From NCBI GenBank assembly GCA_026195255.1, contig JAPHSS010000020.1:1-50886 (forward strand): a stretch of DNA of 50,886 bases, given 5' to 3'. This document shows positions 35,150 to 44,171 of this stretch, one piece after another. Each line of letters begins with the position of its first letter. The stretch's first letter is position 1. Origin of the DNA: Gammaproteobacteria bacterium. GTDB lineage: Bacteria; Pseudomonadota; Gammaproteobacteria; SZUA-229. A program made the translations under genes and the position numbers. Below the pieces are notes generated by a model. That model searched no databases. It was not told the origin of the DNA and was given only the letters and a program-made list of their open reading frames with translations.

Positions 35150-35503
35150 TTACTCTTTGCTTCGCTCGATTAATACACCCACATCCTGCGAGCCGGTCAC
35201 GGCACCGGGTTTACTTAATCGCAAACGTAACCAGGGTACATTAAAATCATTAAGCACTATTTGCGAGCACTGTTCTGCCAACGCTTCAACCAGCTGAAAC
35301 TCTGACTTACCGACAAACTCAATTAATGCCTTAGCCACAGACTTGTAGTCTAGCGTGTCATCTATATGGTCTGTTTCTCCAGCACGACGAATATCTGTAC
35401 CCATTTCCAGATCCAGACTGACAACTTGCCGAATTTCACGCTCCCAGTCGTAAATACCTATCACTGTCTCGATGCGTAAATCGCGTATATAAACAATATC
35501 CAT
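35150..35503 (-). CDS. folB: Dihydroneopterin aldolase
   Basis: FolB cleaves dihydroneopterin to hydroxymethyl-dihydropterin and glycolaldehyde. The 117-residue protein shows the family pattern: DIVYIRDLRIETVIGIYDWEREIRQ with the catalytic-site Glu, TLDYKSVAKALIEFV, FQLVEALAEQ and RLRLSKPGAV near the end. It is the first gene of a folB-folK operon. Its length is typical. Confidence 0.93.
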   Translation of the reverse strand: MDIVYIRDLRIETVIGIYDWEREIRQVVSLDLEMGTDIRRAGETDHIDDTLDYKSVAKALIEFVGKSEFQLVEALAEQCSQIVLNDFNVPWLRLRLSKPGAVTGSQDVGVLIERSKE

Positions 35504-35862
35504 AATTTCATTTTCTTAAAAGGGGGGGTTAATTATCATGTATATGAGATATTATTACCTCAAATCACCAGTTTCAGGCAGACTCTTATATATAATGTTT
35601 TTGCATAAGAAAAGCCTATGTTTTTGATGAGTTGTCAATAAATTCAATAAGTTAGCGAATTTACAACTGCTCATATTTGCCGATACTATACAATGAAGCG
35701 GAACAGCCTGCCAATACTCAAAGCTAAAGCCGAGAGAATTAAACAGAATTACTTGTTTAGGTGTCCTAAATCCGGTATGATCACGCCCCTCAGATTTCCA
35801 GAGTATGTTCGGTGTAGCCACCCAACCTGCTCTCTATATATTAGTTTTGACTGGAGTCATCC
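35504..35862. other. Divergent folB / rpmB promoter region
   Basis: The gap is 359 bp and has no credible gene; the 88-codon minus frame at 35555-35821 and the 69-codon plus frame at 35693 lack family resemblance. It holds the rpmB promoter candidate at 35753-35781 and a G7 run just upstream of folB. Confidence 0.45.
35753..35781 (+). promoter_or_regulatory. Candidate sigma-70 promoter for rpmB-rpmG
   Basis: TTGTTT (35753-35758) and TATGAT (35776-35781) are 17 bp apart. The -10 has five of six consensus bases and the -35 three. The start codon lies about 80 bp downstream. Confidence 0.4.
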
Positions 35863-36099
35863 ATGGCTAGAGTATGTCAGGTTACAGGTAAGAAACCTAT
35901 GACCGGTAATAATGTATCACACGCGAAAAACAGAACACGTCGTCGTTTTTTGCCTAATTTACACAACCACCGTTTTTGGGTGGAAAGCGAAAAGCGTTAT
36001 GTAAAATTACGTGTTTCAACTTCAGGTATGCGTCTTATCGACAAGAAAGGCATAGACTCTGTGTTAACTGAAATGCGTGCTCGTGGCGAGAAGGTTTAA
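35863..36099 (+). CDS. rpmB: 50S ribosomal protein bL28
   Basis: The 78-residue basic protein matches bL28: [33 protein letters not shown], then [29 protein letters not shown]. It lacks the paired CxxC motifs, so it is the zinc-independent form. GGAG precedes the ATG. It is followed 11 bp later by rpmG, the usual rpmB-rpmG pair. Confidence 0.97.
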   Translation: MARVCQVTGKKPMTGNNVSHAKNRTRRRFLPNLHNHRFWVESEKRYVKLRVSTSGMRLIDKKGIDSVLTEMRARGEKV

Positions 36100-36110
36100 G
36101 GGGAAAGACA

Positions 36111-36266
36111 ATGCGTGAAAAAATTAAGTTAGTTTCATCTGCTGGTACTGGTCACTTTTACACCACAGACAAAAACAAGAAAAACATGCCTGAAAAAATG
36201 GAGATCAAAAAGTTTGATCCCGTGGTTCGCAAGTATGTGACGTATAAAGAAGCTAAAATCAAATAA
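36111..36266 (+). CDS. rpmG: 50S ribosomal protein bL33
   Basis: This 51-residue gene encodes bL33: [19 protein letters not shown] at the start and [18 protein letters not shown] at the end. It has no cysteines, so it is the zinc-independent form, matching its bL28 partner. GGGGAAAG lies upstream as ribosome binding site. A strong terminator follows 17 bp after the stop. Confidence 0.97.
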   Translation: MREKIKLVSSAGTGHFYTTDKNKKNMPEKMEIKKFDPVVRKYVTYKEAKIK

Positions 36267-36282
36267 TGTTTCTATATGCCTC

Positions 36283-36312
36283 AAAAAAGCCCGCTAAATA
36301 GCGGGCTTTTTT
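36283..36312 (+). terminator. Rho-independent terminator of rpmB-rpmG
   Basis: GCCCGCTA-AA-TAGCGGGC is flanked by A6 and T6, a textbook terminator just after rpmG. Confidence 0.95.
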
Positions 36313-36417
36313 ATGCCTGTAATATTTGTGACGTTTACAGCACAATTCAACAAAAATGTGCCTGGTTATGGGCTATATTTATTAACAGAAATAACAAAAT
36401 AGAAAAGAATATTACCA

Positions 36418-37617
36418 ATGGCTGAAATTTTTGTTGGACGACAACCTATTTACACCCGCGATCTGGATGTATATGCCTATGAATTAATGTCTCACTCCAC
36501 CAAAGACGAAAGCGGTGAATCCATTGAAGGAGATATGGCTACCTCACAGGTAATTATCAATGCTTTTATGGAGATAGGCATAGATAAACTGGTTGGCAAA
36601 AATATCGCTTTTATTACCCTGACCGAACATTTTTTAAAAAGTGACTACGAACTGCCTTTACCTGCCGACAGAGTCATATTAAAGATCCCTTCATATATTA
36701 ATGTAACTGATGACGTCATTGAGGGCGCTAAACGCCTTACCACCGCTGGTTTCAAGCTGGCTTTAGATAACTATCTGCAGCACCCATCACTGCAACCTCT
36801 TGCGAGCATGGCAAGCGTGATTGATATAAATATCGAAAATCTGTCAGCCGCTGAGATACGCGCCCATTTAAAAATATTAAAAAAGCTTCACCCTGTTATT
36901 CTTGCTGACCATGTAAAAGACCATGATGCTTATGATATCTGTCGTGAAGTGGGTGTGGATTATATTCAGGGTTATTTCCTGAATCGACCGCGCATAATCA
37001 GCGGTGAAACTTTAGATTCAAACCAGATGAGCATCATTAATCTACTCTCCATTTTGCATAACTCGGAAACCGATACCGATACCGTAGTAGACACCATCAG
37101 TAAGGATGTCGCTTTGAGTTATAAAATTTTACAGTTAATGAATTCTGCTTTTTTTTCCCGCTCCACTAAAATTGACTCGATTCAACACGCTACAGTGATG
37201 TTAGGTCGCAAACAGTTATGCACCTGGGCGTCCATGATGGCACTAAGTGGCATGGACAATAAACCCCGTGAGCAAGTGCGTATTTCCATGGTGCGTGCTC
37301 GCAGTTGCGAATTACTCGCAAATAAGGCCAACTTAAAACCTGCAGATAGTTTTTTTACAGTGGGCATGTTTTCATCTCTCGACCTGCTTATGGATAAAAG
37401 CCTTGAAGAGTTAATTTCACCGCTTCCCTTAGCTGATAATGTAATAGCCGCATTATTAAACCGTGAAGGCGATTTAGGTGAAGCCATTAATTGCACGCTG
37501 GCTCAGGAAGAAGGTGACTGGATGAATATTCGTTTCGCCGATTTAAGCCCTGAAGACTTATCAGACATAAACATCGAAGCCATAAACTGGGCAGAAGATG
37601 TGTTAAATAGTATCTAA
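36418..37617 (+). CDS. EAL-HDOD (YuxH-type) signalling protein
   Basis: The 399-residue protein opens with FVGRQPIYTRDLDVYAYELM, typical of YuxH-type EAL-HDOD proteins. Its EAL-like part (1 to about 190) lacks the EAL and metal-binding Glu/Asp set needed for cyclic-di-GMP hydrolysis (ELM in place of EAL). The HDOD domain (about 195-390) has ISKDVALSYKILQLMNSAFFSRSTKIDSIQHATVMLGRKQL. It probably acts as a signalling adaptor. No partner gene is adjacent. Confidence 0.88.
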   Translation: MAEIFVGRQPIYTRDLDVYAYELMSHSTKDESGESIEGDMATSQVIINAFMEIGIDKLVGKNIAFITLTEHFLKSDYELPLPADRVILKIPSYINVTDDVIEGAKRLTTAGFKLALDNYLQHPSLQPLASMASVIDINIENLSAAEIRAHLKILKKLHPVILADHVKDHDAYDICREVGVDYIQGYFLNRPRIISGETLDSNQMSIINLLSILHNSETDTDTVVDTISKDVALSYKILQLMNSAFFSRSTKIDSIQHATVMLGRKQLCTWASMMALSGMDNKPREQVRISMVRARSCELLANKANLKPADSFFTVGMFSSLDLLMDKSLEELISPLPLADNVIAALLNREGDLGEAINCTLAQEEGDWMNIRFADLSPEDLSDINIEAINWAEDVLNSI

Positions 37618-37656
37618 GCCAAATACACCCAGTTTCATTTATCCATATTCAAATTA

Positions 37657-38007
37657 CCCTGCCAGTACACATCTCCCTCAGGGAAAGATTCGTTCTAGTT
37701 TAACTCGTTCCCATGCTCCCGCGTGGGACCGCATACGGATAGCGGTTCTCTATCTATCTTAAATTTATCCACACGAATAGAGACACAGTAGATTCTTTAT
37801 GAAAGCTTTCTCTATAGCGGCATGGTATTTATTACTCGTTTTGAAATAAATGGAATACTGTCAGCTTTTTATGCATTCCCACGCAGGAGCATGGGAACGA
37901 GAATAATAGAGCTTGATTTCAGTAAATAGCAAATCTACCAACAACTAACCAGTTATTGTCTAAAGTTGACAGCTTGCCCTGTTAAGGCACATCTCCTCAG
38001 GGAAAGA
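37657..38007. repeat. Direct repeats flanking the MITE-like element
   Basis: CACATCTCCCTCAGGGAAAGA at 37668-37688 recurs with one base missing at 37988-38007. In both copies CCCTG lies 11 bases before CACATCTCC and can pair with CAGGG. The copies are 320 bp apart and bracket the inverted repeats. Confidence 0.6.
37704..37901. repeat. MITE-like element bounded by 31-bp inverted repeats
   Basis: The left arm 37704-37734 starts CTCGTTCCCATGCTCC and the right arm 37871-37901 is its reverse complement with three mismatches. Each arm is itself partly palindromic (TCCCATGCTCC...GTGGGA). The inner 136 bp have no open frame. The size and arms fit a non-autonomous element. Confidence 0.6.
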
Positions 38008-38077
38008 CCGCCGCCCACTTTTAATGGACATGGGGCACCCTGCACCCTTAACCCAAACCACCCAAAGCTGAACGAAA

Positions 38078-40090
38078 TCAAACTTTACGATACAACAACA
38101 AATTCCCCCAGTCATCGACAACACAATACCAGCCAACATCTATTAACGTCGTAGACACCTTCTCAAGAATTAATGCAGGACCCGTAATTTTCTGCCCGCG
38201 ATTTAACTCCTCACGCTGAAACAAAACCACTGCTTTTTCAATGCCATAACAGTTTACAGCCCTGGTTTCACTCAACGCTTTATCAGCTTTAATTACTGGC
38301 AACTCAAAGGGTGGCACATCACCGTTTATGCTCACCCTTAAGTTCACAAGCTCAACAGGTAAATCGAGCCTATGACCGTATGTACTTTTATGTTGCTCAT
38401 GAAATAACTGCTCAATGCTTTTTAAATTCGCACTATTGTGGGTTACGGGCCATTTCAAATTTAAGGTAAAACTCTGCCCCTTATAACGCAAATCAACTGA
38501 GCGCTGAAGTTTGGGCTCTGCCATCAACTCTCCAGCCATATCATCAATACCCCGAGATTCAAGTCTGGCAAATTTTTTCTCTAACGTCTGACAGTCACAC
38601 GCAGATAAAAGCTGAATACAGGAAACAGAAAGCTCACGCCCTGGCGCCGCTACCAGCATACCTAGTGCGGATAATACGCCTCCATGAACTGGCACAATGG
38701 CTCGTTGCATACTCAATGCATCAGCCAATGCGCAGACATGCAAACCACCTGCACCACCAAAGCAGGTTAATACGAAGTCCTGAGGATCATAACCCCGCTG
38801 AACAGATATGCTTCTAAGTGCACGCACCATATGTTCATTAGCAATTTTTATCACACCTTCTGCTGCTGCCTCTACTGACAAACCTAAAGTTATCGAGATT
38901 TTTTGCATGGCCTCTTTTGCAGCATCAATATTCAACAACATGCCTTCACCTAAAAAAGCATCTGCCTGTAAACGCCCGAGCAATAGATTTGCATCAGTCA
39001 CCGTTGCAGCCTGGCCACCCTGCCCATAACAGGCGGGCCCGGGAACCGCACCGGCTGATTCAGGGCCCACATTTAATAAACCACCGGCATCAACATACGT
39101 TATTGATCCTCCTCCAGCGCCAATGGTATGCATATCAACCATGGGTACGGCTACAGGGTATTCACCAATTCGCCCCTCGCTGCTTAACTTTATTTCACCA
39201 TCAATCAAAGCAACATCAGTAGACGTACCTCCCATATCAAAACTTAATAACTTATTCTCACCTGCCAGGCCCGCAACATACGATGCGCCTTTTAAACCAC
39301 CCGCTGGACCAGACAACAATAATCTAACCGCATGATGACCCGCTTGCTCGGCTTTTATTGTGTCAGCACTACTCTGCAATACAGATAAACAGGGATCCGC
39401 CGTTTCATCCGCTACGCCCTCCTCCAGTTTAAGCTGTAAGCGATTTAAATACCCCTGCATTAACGGGCCCACATAGGCATTTAATGCCGTGACAATTCCC
39501 CTTTCATATTCTTTATACTCCGGCAATACATCACTCGAACACGTAACAAAAATATCGCCAAAATACTCAGCTAGCTGTTTGCGAATTTCCTGTTCCTGTT
39601 TATTATCCAGAAAAGAAAATAATAAATTGATGGCAATGGCATCTGGTTTTATTTTGCCAATCGCATCCAGTAAAGTTTGAATATCATGCTGCTTCAGGGG
39701 CTGCAACAATTCTCCTTTTGCATTTAATCGAGTATTAATTTCCATACAATAATCAGCAGGAATCAAAGGTGAGATGGGTTTAGGCATCAGGTTATATAAG
39801 TCACTTCGCGCCTGTCGACCTATCGTTAAGACATCTGAAAAACCGCTATTGGTTATATAAACCGTTTTAACACCTTTACCCTCTAACACTGCGTTAGTCG
39901 CTACAGTTGAGCCATGAATTAACTGCAACCCATCATGAGGCACGCCTAACTCACTAATGCCCTGCAATATTGCCTGCTCAGGCGCTAAAGGCGTAGAAAG
40001 CACTTTATGGATAACTATTGATTTTCCATCAAAATAGACAAAGTCGGTAAAAGTGCCGCCGGTATCCACACCTAACCAGTGAGTTTTCAT
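38078..40090 (-). CDS. Hydantoinase/oxoprolinase family protein (HyuA type)
   Basis: The 670-residue protein belongs to the hydantoinase A/oxoprolinase family: WLGVDTGGTFTDFVYFDG (5-22), the actin-like fold motif SFDMGGTSTDVALIDG and the VDMHTIGAGGGSITYVDAGG, GPESAGAVPGPACYG and DANLLLGRL blocks. Family members open hydantoin or 5-oxoproline rings, or carboxylate ketones, with ATP. They usually pair with a HyuB subunit; none is adjacent here. The reaction therefore cannot be assigned. Confidence 0.88.
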   Translation of the reverse strand: MKTHWLGVDTGGTFTDFVYFDGKSIVIHKVLSTPLAPEQAILQGISELGVPHDGLQLIHGSTVATNAVLEGKGVKTVYITNSGFSDVLTIGRQARSDLYNLMPKPISPLIPADYCMEINTRLNAKGELLQPLKQHDIQTLLDAIGKIKPDAIAINLLFSFLDNKQEQEIRKQLAEYFGDIFVTCSSDVLPEYKEYERGIVTALNAYVGPLMQGYLNRLQLKLEEGVADETADPCLSVLQSSADTIKAEQAGHHAVRLLLSGPAGGLKGASYVAGLAGENKLLSFDMGGTSTDVALIDGEIKLSSEGRIGEYPVAVPMVDMHTIGAGGGSITYVDAGGLLNVGPESAGAVPGPACYGQGGQAATVTDANLLLGRLQADAFLGEGMLLNIDAAKEAMQKISITLGLSVEAAAEGVIKIANEHMVRALRSISVQRGYDPQDFVLTCFGGAGGLHVCALADALSMQRAIVPVHGGVLSALGMLVAAPGRELSVSCIQLLSACDCQTLEKKFARLESRGIDDMAGELMAEPKLQRSVDLRYKGQSFTLNLKWPVTHNSANLKSIEQLFHEQHKSTYGHRLDLPVELVNLRVSINGDVPPFELPVIKADKALSETRAVNCYGIEKAVVLFQREELNRGQKITGPALILEKVSTTLIDVGWYCVVDDWGNLLLYRKV

Positions 40091-40241
40091 TATTGTATTT
40101 ACACGTTTTTAAAAATTATATTTTATATGAAATTAAGCAACAGAGCCTAAAAAGGAGGCCTGGTGCATAATCTGCTTTATTCAGCAATATCTACAATCTT
40201 AATGCTTGTATGCTGGGTATTTCCTGATACTATTTTGCAGC

Positions 40242-41189
40242 ATGTCAGCCCTTATTCAAGCAAATAACTTACATCGTTACTACGGCGAAACTCTCGCCGT
40301 GAATAATGTATCCATTGAACTGCATCAAGGTGAGATACTTGCTTTACTCGGCCCAAACGGTGCCGGGAAGTCTACCTGCCTACAAATGTTATGCGGTGTA
40401 CTGGCACCGAGTGAAGGTGAAATAATAATTAATGGAGTCGACCTTCTCGACAATCCAAATATCGCTAAAAAGAATATTGGCTACCTGCCTGATAAACCCC
40501 CTCTATACCCGGAGCTTACCGTGGCTGAGTATTTGACTTATGCGGCACAGTTACGCAGGGTTAATGCTTCACAAATAAAAGACTTACTTAAGCAGGCTAT
40601 TCAGCAATGCGGCCTTGAAGGTTATAACCATCGGCTGATTGCCAACTTATCAAAAGGTTATCAGCAGCGCGTAGGTATTGCTCAGGCAATCATTCACCAG
40701 CCGGAAGTTATTATTCTTGATGAACCAACTGTAGGGCTCGACCCCATTCAAATACTTGAAATTCGAAAATTAATTCTACAGCTTGGCGAGCAGCACGGTA
40801 TTATTTTATCAACACATATATTACCTGAAGTACAGGCTGTGTGTAATCGAGTACAAATGATTCATCATGGAAAATCTGTCATTAACAAAAAACTGAGTGA
40901 ACTTAAACAATCCAACCAGGTGAACTTACGTTTACAGAATACTACCGATATTGAGCAGCTTAAACTATTACCCGGCGTCACCTCAGTAAGTGAAGTTTCT
41001 GCTAAACGTTATATACTCTCTGGAGAAAATCTCGACTCATCACTTGCCGATATAAGTAAATATTGTGTTGAAAAAAACTGGGGTTTACTGGAAATAAGCC
41101 CTGTTGAGAACACCCTGGAGCAGGTTTTTCTCAACTTAACAAGCGGTGATAACACGATTGCAGCTCAAGTAACGCAGGACGCCGCATGA
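40242..41189 (+). CDS. ABC transporter ATPase (GldA-like)
   Basis: The product (315 residues from ATG at 40242) has Walker A GPNGAGKST, the signature LSKGYQQRVGIAQA and Walker B VIILDEPTVGLDP. A C-terminal regulatory-type extension ends before the permease gene. It resembles the ATPase of GldA/GldF/GldG-like ABC-2 systems. The gene overlaps the permease start by 4 bp (ATGA). In gliding Bacteroidetes the homologues support motility; here the role is unknown. Confidence 0.85.
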   Translation: MSALIQANNLHRYYGETLAVNNVSIELHQGEILALLGPNGAGKSTCLQMLCGVLAPSEGEIIINGVDLLDNPNIAKKNIGYLPDKPPLYPELTVAEYLTYAAQLRRVNASQIKDLLKQAIQQCGLEGYNHRLIANLSKGYQQRVGIAQAIIHQPEVIILDEPTVGLDPIQILEIRKLILQLGEQHGIILSTHILPEVQAVCNRVQMIHHGKSVINKKLSELKQSNQVNLRLQNTTDIEQLKLLPGVTSVSEVSAKRYILSGENLDSSLADISKYCVEKNWGLLEISPVENTLEQVFLNLTSGDNTIAAQVTQDAA

Positions 41190-41938
41190 TATTACATATC
41201 GCACTACGAGAATTACGCAGTCTTTTTCTTAGTCCCCTGGCGTGGATAATATTAGGCGTTATACAGGGCATAATGGCCTGGAAGTTTCTGGGCTTTATTG
41301 ATTATTTTTTCACATTACAGCCGGAGTTAATTAAAATCAAAAATGCCCCCGGCGTGACCGACCTGGTTATTGCCCCGCTTTTCGATTTCTCTAAAATTTT
41401 ATTATTAATATTATGCCCACTTATAACCATGCGACTACTCAGTGAAGAAAAACAGAACGGCTCTTTAAAATTACTACTGTCTTCACCCGTATCCATGACC
41501 GAAATAATCCTCGGCAAATACCTGGGGGCTCTTGCATTTTTTATTATTGTTATTTTACTGATTGGCCTGATGCCATTATCTCTGTTTTCTTCTACTGATC
41601 TGGACATGGGGAAAATTGCAGCGGGAATGCTGGGGCAGTTTTTAACCATAGCGGCTTTTGTTTCCCTCGGCCTATATATGTCTTCATTAAGTAATCAGCC
41701 TGTTAATGCTGCGGCGGGCACATTTGGTTTATTAATTTTATTCTTTATTATCAATATAGCCGGTAATGCTACTACGCAAGGTGAAAACTTTTTTAACTAC
41801 CTGTCTATAACTCATCATAGTATTCAAATGTTACGCGGCATCGTAAACACGGCCGACATTGCCTACTTTGTTTTATTTAGCATCGGTTTTATATTACTTA
41901 GCATTCGCCAGCTGGACTCACAAAGGCTGCAAAGTTAA
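41186..41938 (+). CDS. ABC-2 type permease (GldF-like)
   Basis: The 250-residue membrane protein has six hydrophobic segments. The motif MRLLSEEKQNGSLKLLLSSPVSMTEIILGKYLGALAFF (about 79-116) is the ABC-2 permease hallmark. It overlaps the ATPase gene by 4 bp, and its TAATG end overlaps the next start, so the cluster is translationally coupled. The substrate is unknown. Confidence 0.88.
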   Translation: MILHIALRELRSLFLSPLAWIILGVIQGIMAWKFLGFIDYFFTLQPELIKIKNAPGVTDLVIAPLFDFSKILLLILCPLITMRLLSEEKQNGSLKLLLSSPVSMTEIILGKYLGALAFFIIVILLIGLMPLSLFSSTDLDMGKIAAGMLGQFLTIAAFVSLGLYMSSLSNQPVNAAAGTFGLLILFFIINIAGNATTQGENFFNYLSITHHSIQMLRGIVNTADIAYFVLFSIGFILLSIRQLDSQRLQS

Positions 41939-43314
41939 TGAAAGCCACGCCAAAGACTCACTTACAATACCGTATACAGCACCTCATTTTTATAGTGTTA
42001 TTACTTGCCTGCATTGGCTTTGCTGGATGGATGAGTAATGAATATAATCAGCGCAGCGACTGGACTGCTGGTAAAAGACACTCTCTAAGTAATGACACCT
42101 TATTATTATTAAAAGAGCTTCCTTTTCCTGTTAATCTACGCAGCTACCAGCCCGATGACCCTGTTTTAAACAAGGCAATTACCGAAATACTAAATCGTTA
42201 TCAACAAAATAAAAATGATTTTACATTTAAACTAATCAATCCCGATATCTTTATTGAGCAGGCGAAAGCAGATAATATCAAACGTTATGGACAAACTGTT
42301 ATTGAATATAACGGACAAATTGAGCGTATTGATACTTTATCTGAAGAAAGCATTAGCAATGCCCTGATTCGTTTACACCGAAACCATAAACCTGAACTTT
42401 TATTTGTAAGCCAACACGGTGAAAGAAATCCGCACGACACATCAGCTATTGGTTACAGTGAGCTTGCCAGCAAACTCACTAGTAAAGGCTTTAAAATAAG
42501 CGAGATCAATTTATTACAACACGTATTACCTGTTGAAAATAGCGTATTAATACTCGGCTCAATTAATAAACCACTATTAGAAAACGAACAGAACAAGATA
42601 CTACAATATATAAAAGACGGCGGACAATTATTATGGCTACAGGACCCCGGTTTAGACGATTCTCAACTGAGCCTGGCAGCAGAACTTAATATAAACTTTA
42701 TTGATGGTGTCGTTGTCGATAACAATATGGAGGTTAATCGCATGTTACAGCTTAGCCACCCTGCCATTATTCCTATACTTGAGTATAAACGTCACCCCAT
42801 TACAGAAAAAATGAAGTATTTTACTTTATTTACAACCGCTACAGCCATATCAAGCAACCAGAAAAGCAATGACTCAAAAAACAGCTGGCTAACATCAGAC
42901 TTATTGATTTCTTCTGAAAGCAGCTGGTCTGAAACAGATAACTTTATACTTGGCGTGGAATTTAATAAAGAAAAAGACCTGCCTGGCCCCTTAAGTATAG
43001 GCATTGCTTTACAACGTCAAATCAAAACTGACTCGAAATTAAATAATCAACGCGTTGTCATTATCGGGGACACTGACTTCATAGCAAACAACAAGCTGGG
43101 TAATGGTGCAAATCTTGAGTTTATAATAAATACTTTTAACTGGTTAACTCGAAATGACAACCTCATTTCTATTAGCCCTAAAAATGCACCTGATCTGAAA
43201 CTTGATCTCTCTGCACCGGTTGCCGCTTTATTAGGGCTACTGTTCTTAATTGCACTTCCTATACTTTTCTTTATTGTAGGTGCAATCATCTGGGTTAAAC
43301 GCAAAAAAAATTAA
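41938..43314 (+). CDS. GldG-like auxiliary membrane protein of ABC system
   Basis: The 458-residue protein has a helix near each end (about 13-31 and 428-452) and a large periplasmic domain with KRHSLSNDTLLLLKELPFPVNLRSY and a GATase-like ILGSINKPLLENEQNKILQYIKDGGQLLWLQDPG. This arrangement matches the GldG/ABC_transp_aux family that accompanies GldA- and GldF-like components. It probably forms the periplasmic part of the complex. Start overlaps the permease stop. Confidence 0.85.
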   Translation: MKATPKTHLQYRIQHLIFIVLLLACIGFAGWMSNEYNQRSDWTAGKRHSLSNDTLLLLKELPFPVNLRSYQPDDPVLNKAITEILNRYQQNKNDFTFKLINPDIFIEQAKADNIKRYGQTVIEYNGQIERIDTLSEESISNALIRLHRNHKPELLFVSQHGERNPHDTSAIGYSELASKLTSKGFKISEINLLQHVLPVENSVLILGSINKPLLENEQNKILQYIKDGGQLLWLQDPGLDDSQLSLAAELNINFIDGVVVDNNMEVNRMLQLSHPAIIPILEYKRHPITEKMKYFTLFTTATAISSNQKSNDSKNSWLTSDLLISSESSWSETDNFILGVEFNKEKDLPGPLSIGIALQRQIKTDSKLNNQRVVIIGDTDFIANNKLGNGANLEFIINTFNWLTRNDNLISISPKNAPDLKLDLSAPVAALLGLLFLIALPILFFIVGAIIWVKRKKN

Positions 43315-43322
43315 TATCACTA

Positions 43323-44171
43323 ATGAATAGTCGTAACCTCCTCAATTTAAGCTTGTTATTTTTTTTAGTGATAGCTGTGACAATTTATTTTTACTCTAAA
43401 GACACTGATAACAAGAAATCTTTACTAACATCACTTGATATCAATAATATCAACTATATTAAAATTCATAAATCTGATGCTGGCGATATTATTTTTATAA
43501 AGAAAGACAATAATAACTGGTATATGCAAAGCCCCTATAAAATACACGCTCATCAATTTAGATTAAACAGCCTTCTTGGCCTGACTCAAATACCTGTTAA
43601 TAAAAGTTACGAAATAGACGAGCTAATTTTAGCCGACTATGCATTAGATAAGCCTCGAGCACATATTACATTTAATAATACAGATGTTTTTTTCGGTAAA
43701 ATAAACAGTTTAAATAATAAACGTTATTTACTGGCCGAAAACAAAATGGTATTAATAAATGATCAGACATATCCATTAGTCAGTGCCCATGCCAGCAGCT
43801 TTGTTAACTTATCTCTTCTTAACGAAGATTTTATAATTACGAAAATTGAAACCCCTGAAACAAGCTTACACCTCGACAAAGACGGCTTATGGCACTCTTC
43901 GGGCAACAACCGCTTAAATGCAGATCAAATACAGTCTTTTCTTGAACACTGGAAATTAGCCAGGGCCTTTGCCGTGCATGAGCTGGTTAATAAAAAATCC
44001 TTAGGTGAAATAACCATAAGCACTGATAGTAAAACTATAACCTTTAATATAACAAGCACTGACCCCTGGTTAATTCTTTCATTACCTGAATTAAATATTG
44101 AATACCATCTTGATAAATCCATGAAAAACATATTGCTTGGGGTCATTAAACCGGACTTACCTGATGCCTGA
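43323..44171 (+). CDS. DUF4340-containing anchored protein
   Basis: The 282-residue protein has one N-terminal helix (7-24) and a repeated beta-rich extracytoplasmic part, including IDELILADYALDKPRAHITFNNTDVFFGK and a second similar unit near 150-270. This is the DUF4340 pattern, which regularly follows GldG-like genes. It is likely the fourth component of the ABC complex. It overlaps mutM by 8 bp. Confidence 0.85.
   Translation: MNSRNLLNLSLLFFLVIAVTIYFYSKDTDNKKSLLTSLDINNINYIKIHKSDAGDIIFIKKDNNNWYMQSPYKIHAHQFRLNSLLGLTQIPVNKSYEIDELILADYALDKPRAHITFNNTDVFFGKINSLNNKRYLLAENKMVLINDQTYPLVSAHASSFVNLSLLNEDFIITKIETPETSLHLDKDGLWHSSGNNRLNADQIQSFLEHWKLARAFAVHELVNKKSLGEITISTDSKTITFNITSTDPWLILSLPELNIEYHLDKSMKNILLGVIKPDLPDA

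Larger units (their letters stand above)
37618..38077. other. Gap filled by a nested repeat element
   Basis: These 460 bp carry no gene. Two direct repeats (about 37657-37688 and 37977-38007) flank a pair of inverted repeats (37704-37734 and 37871-37901). A GTTAAGG/CCTTAAC pair bounds 37981-38052. The pattern suggests one or more MITE-like or REP-like elements. Confidence 0.55.

Noticed and set aside
35555..35821. 88-codon minus frame upstream of rpmB
   Set aside because: No similarity, covers the likely rpmB promoter.
37704..37901. CRISPR-like repeats
   Set aside because: Only two arms in inverted orientation, no regular spacer series and no cas genes.
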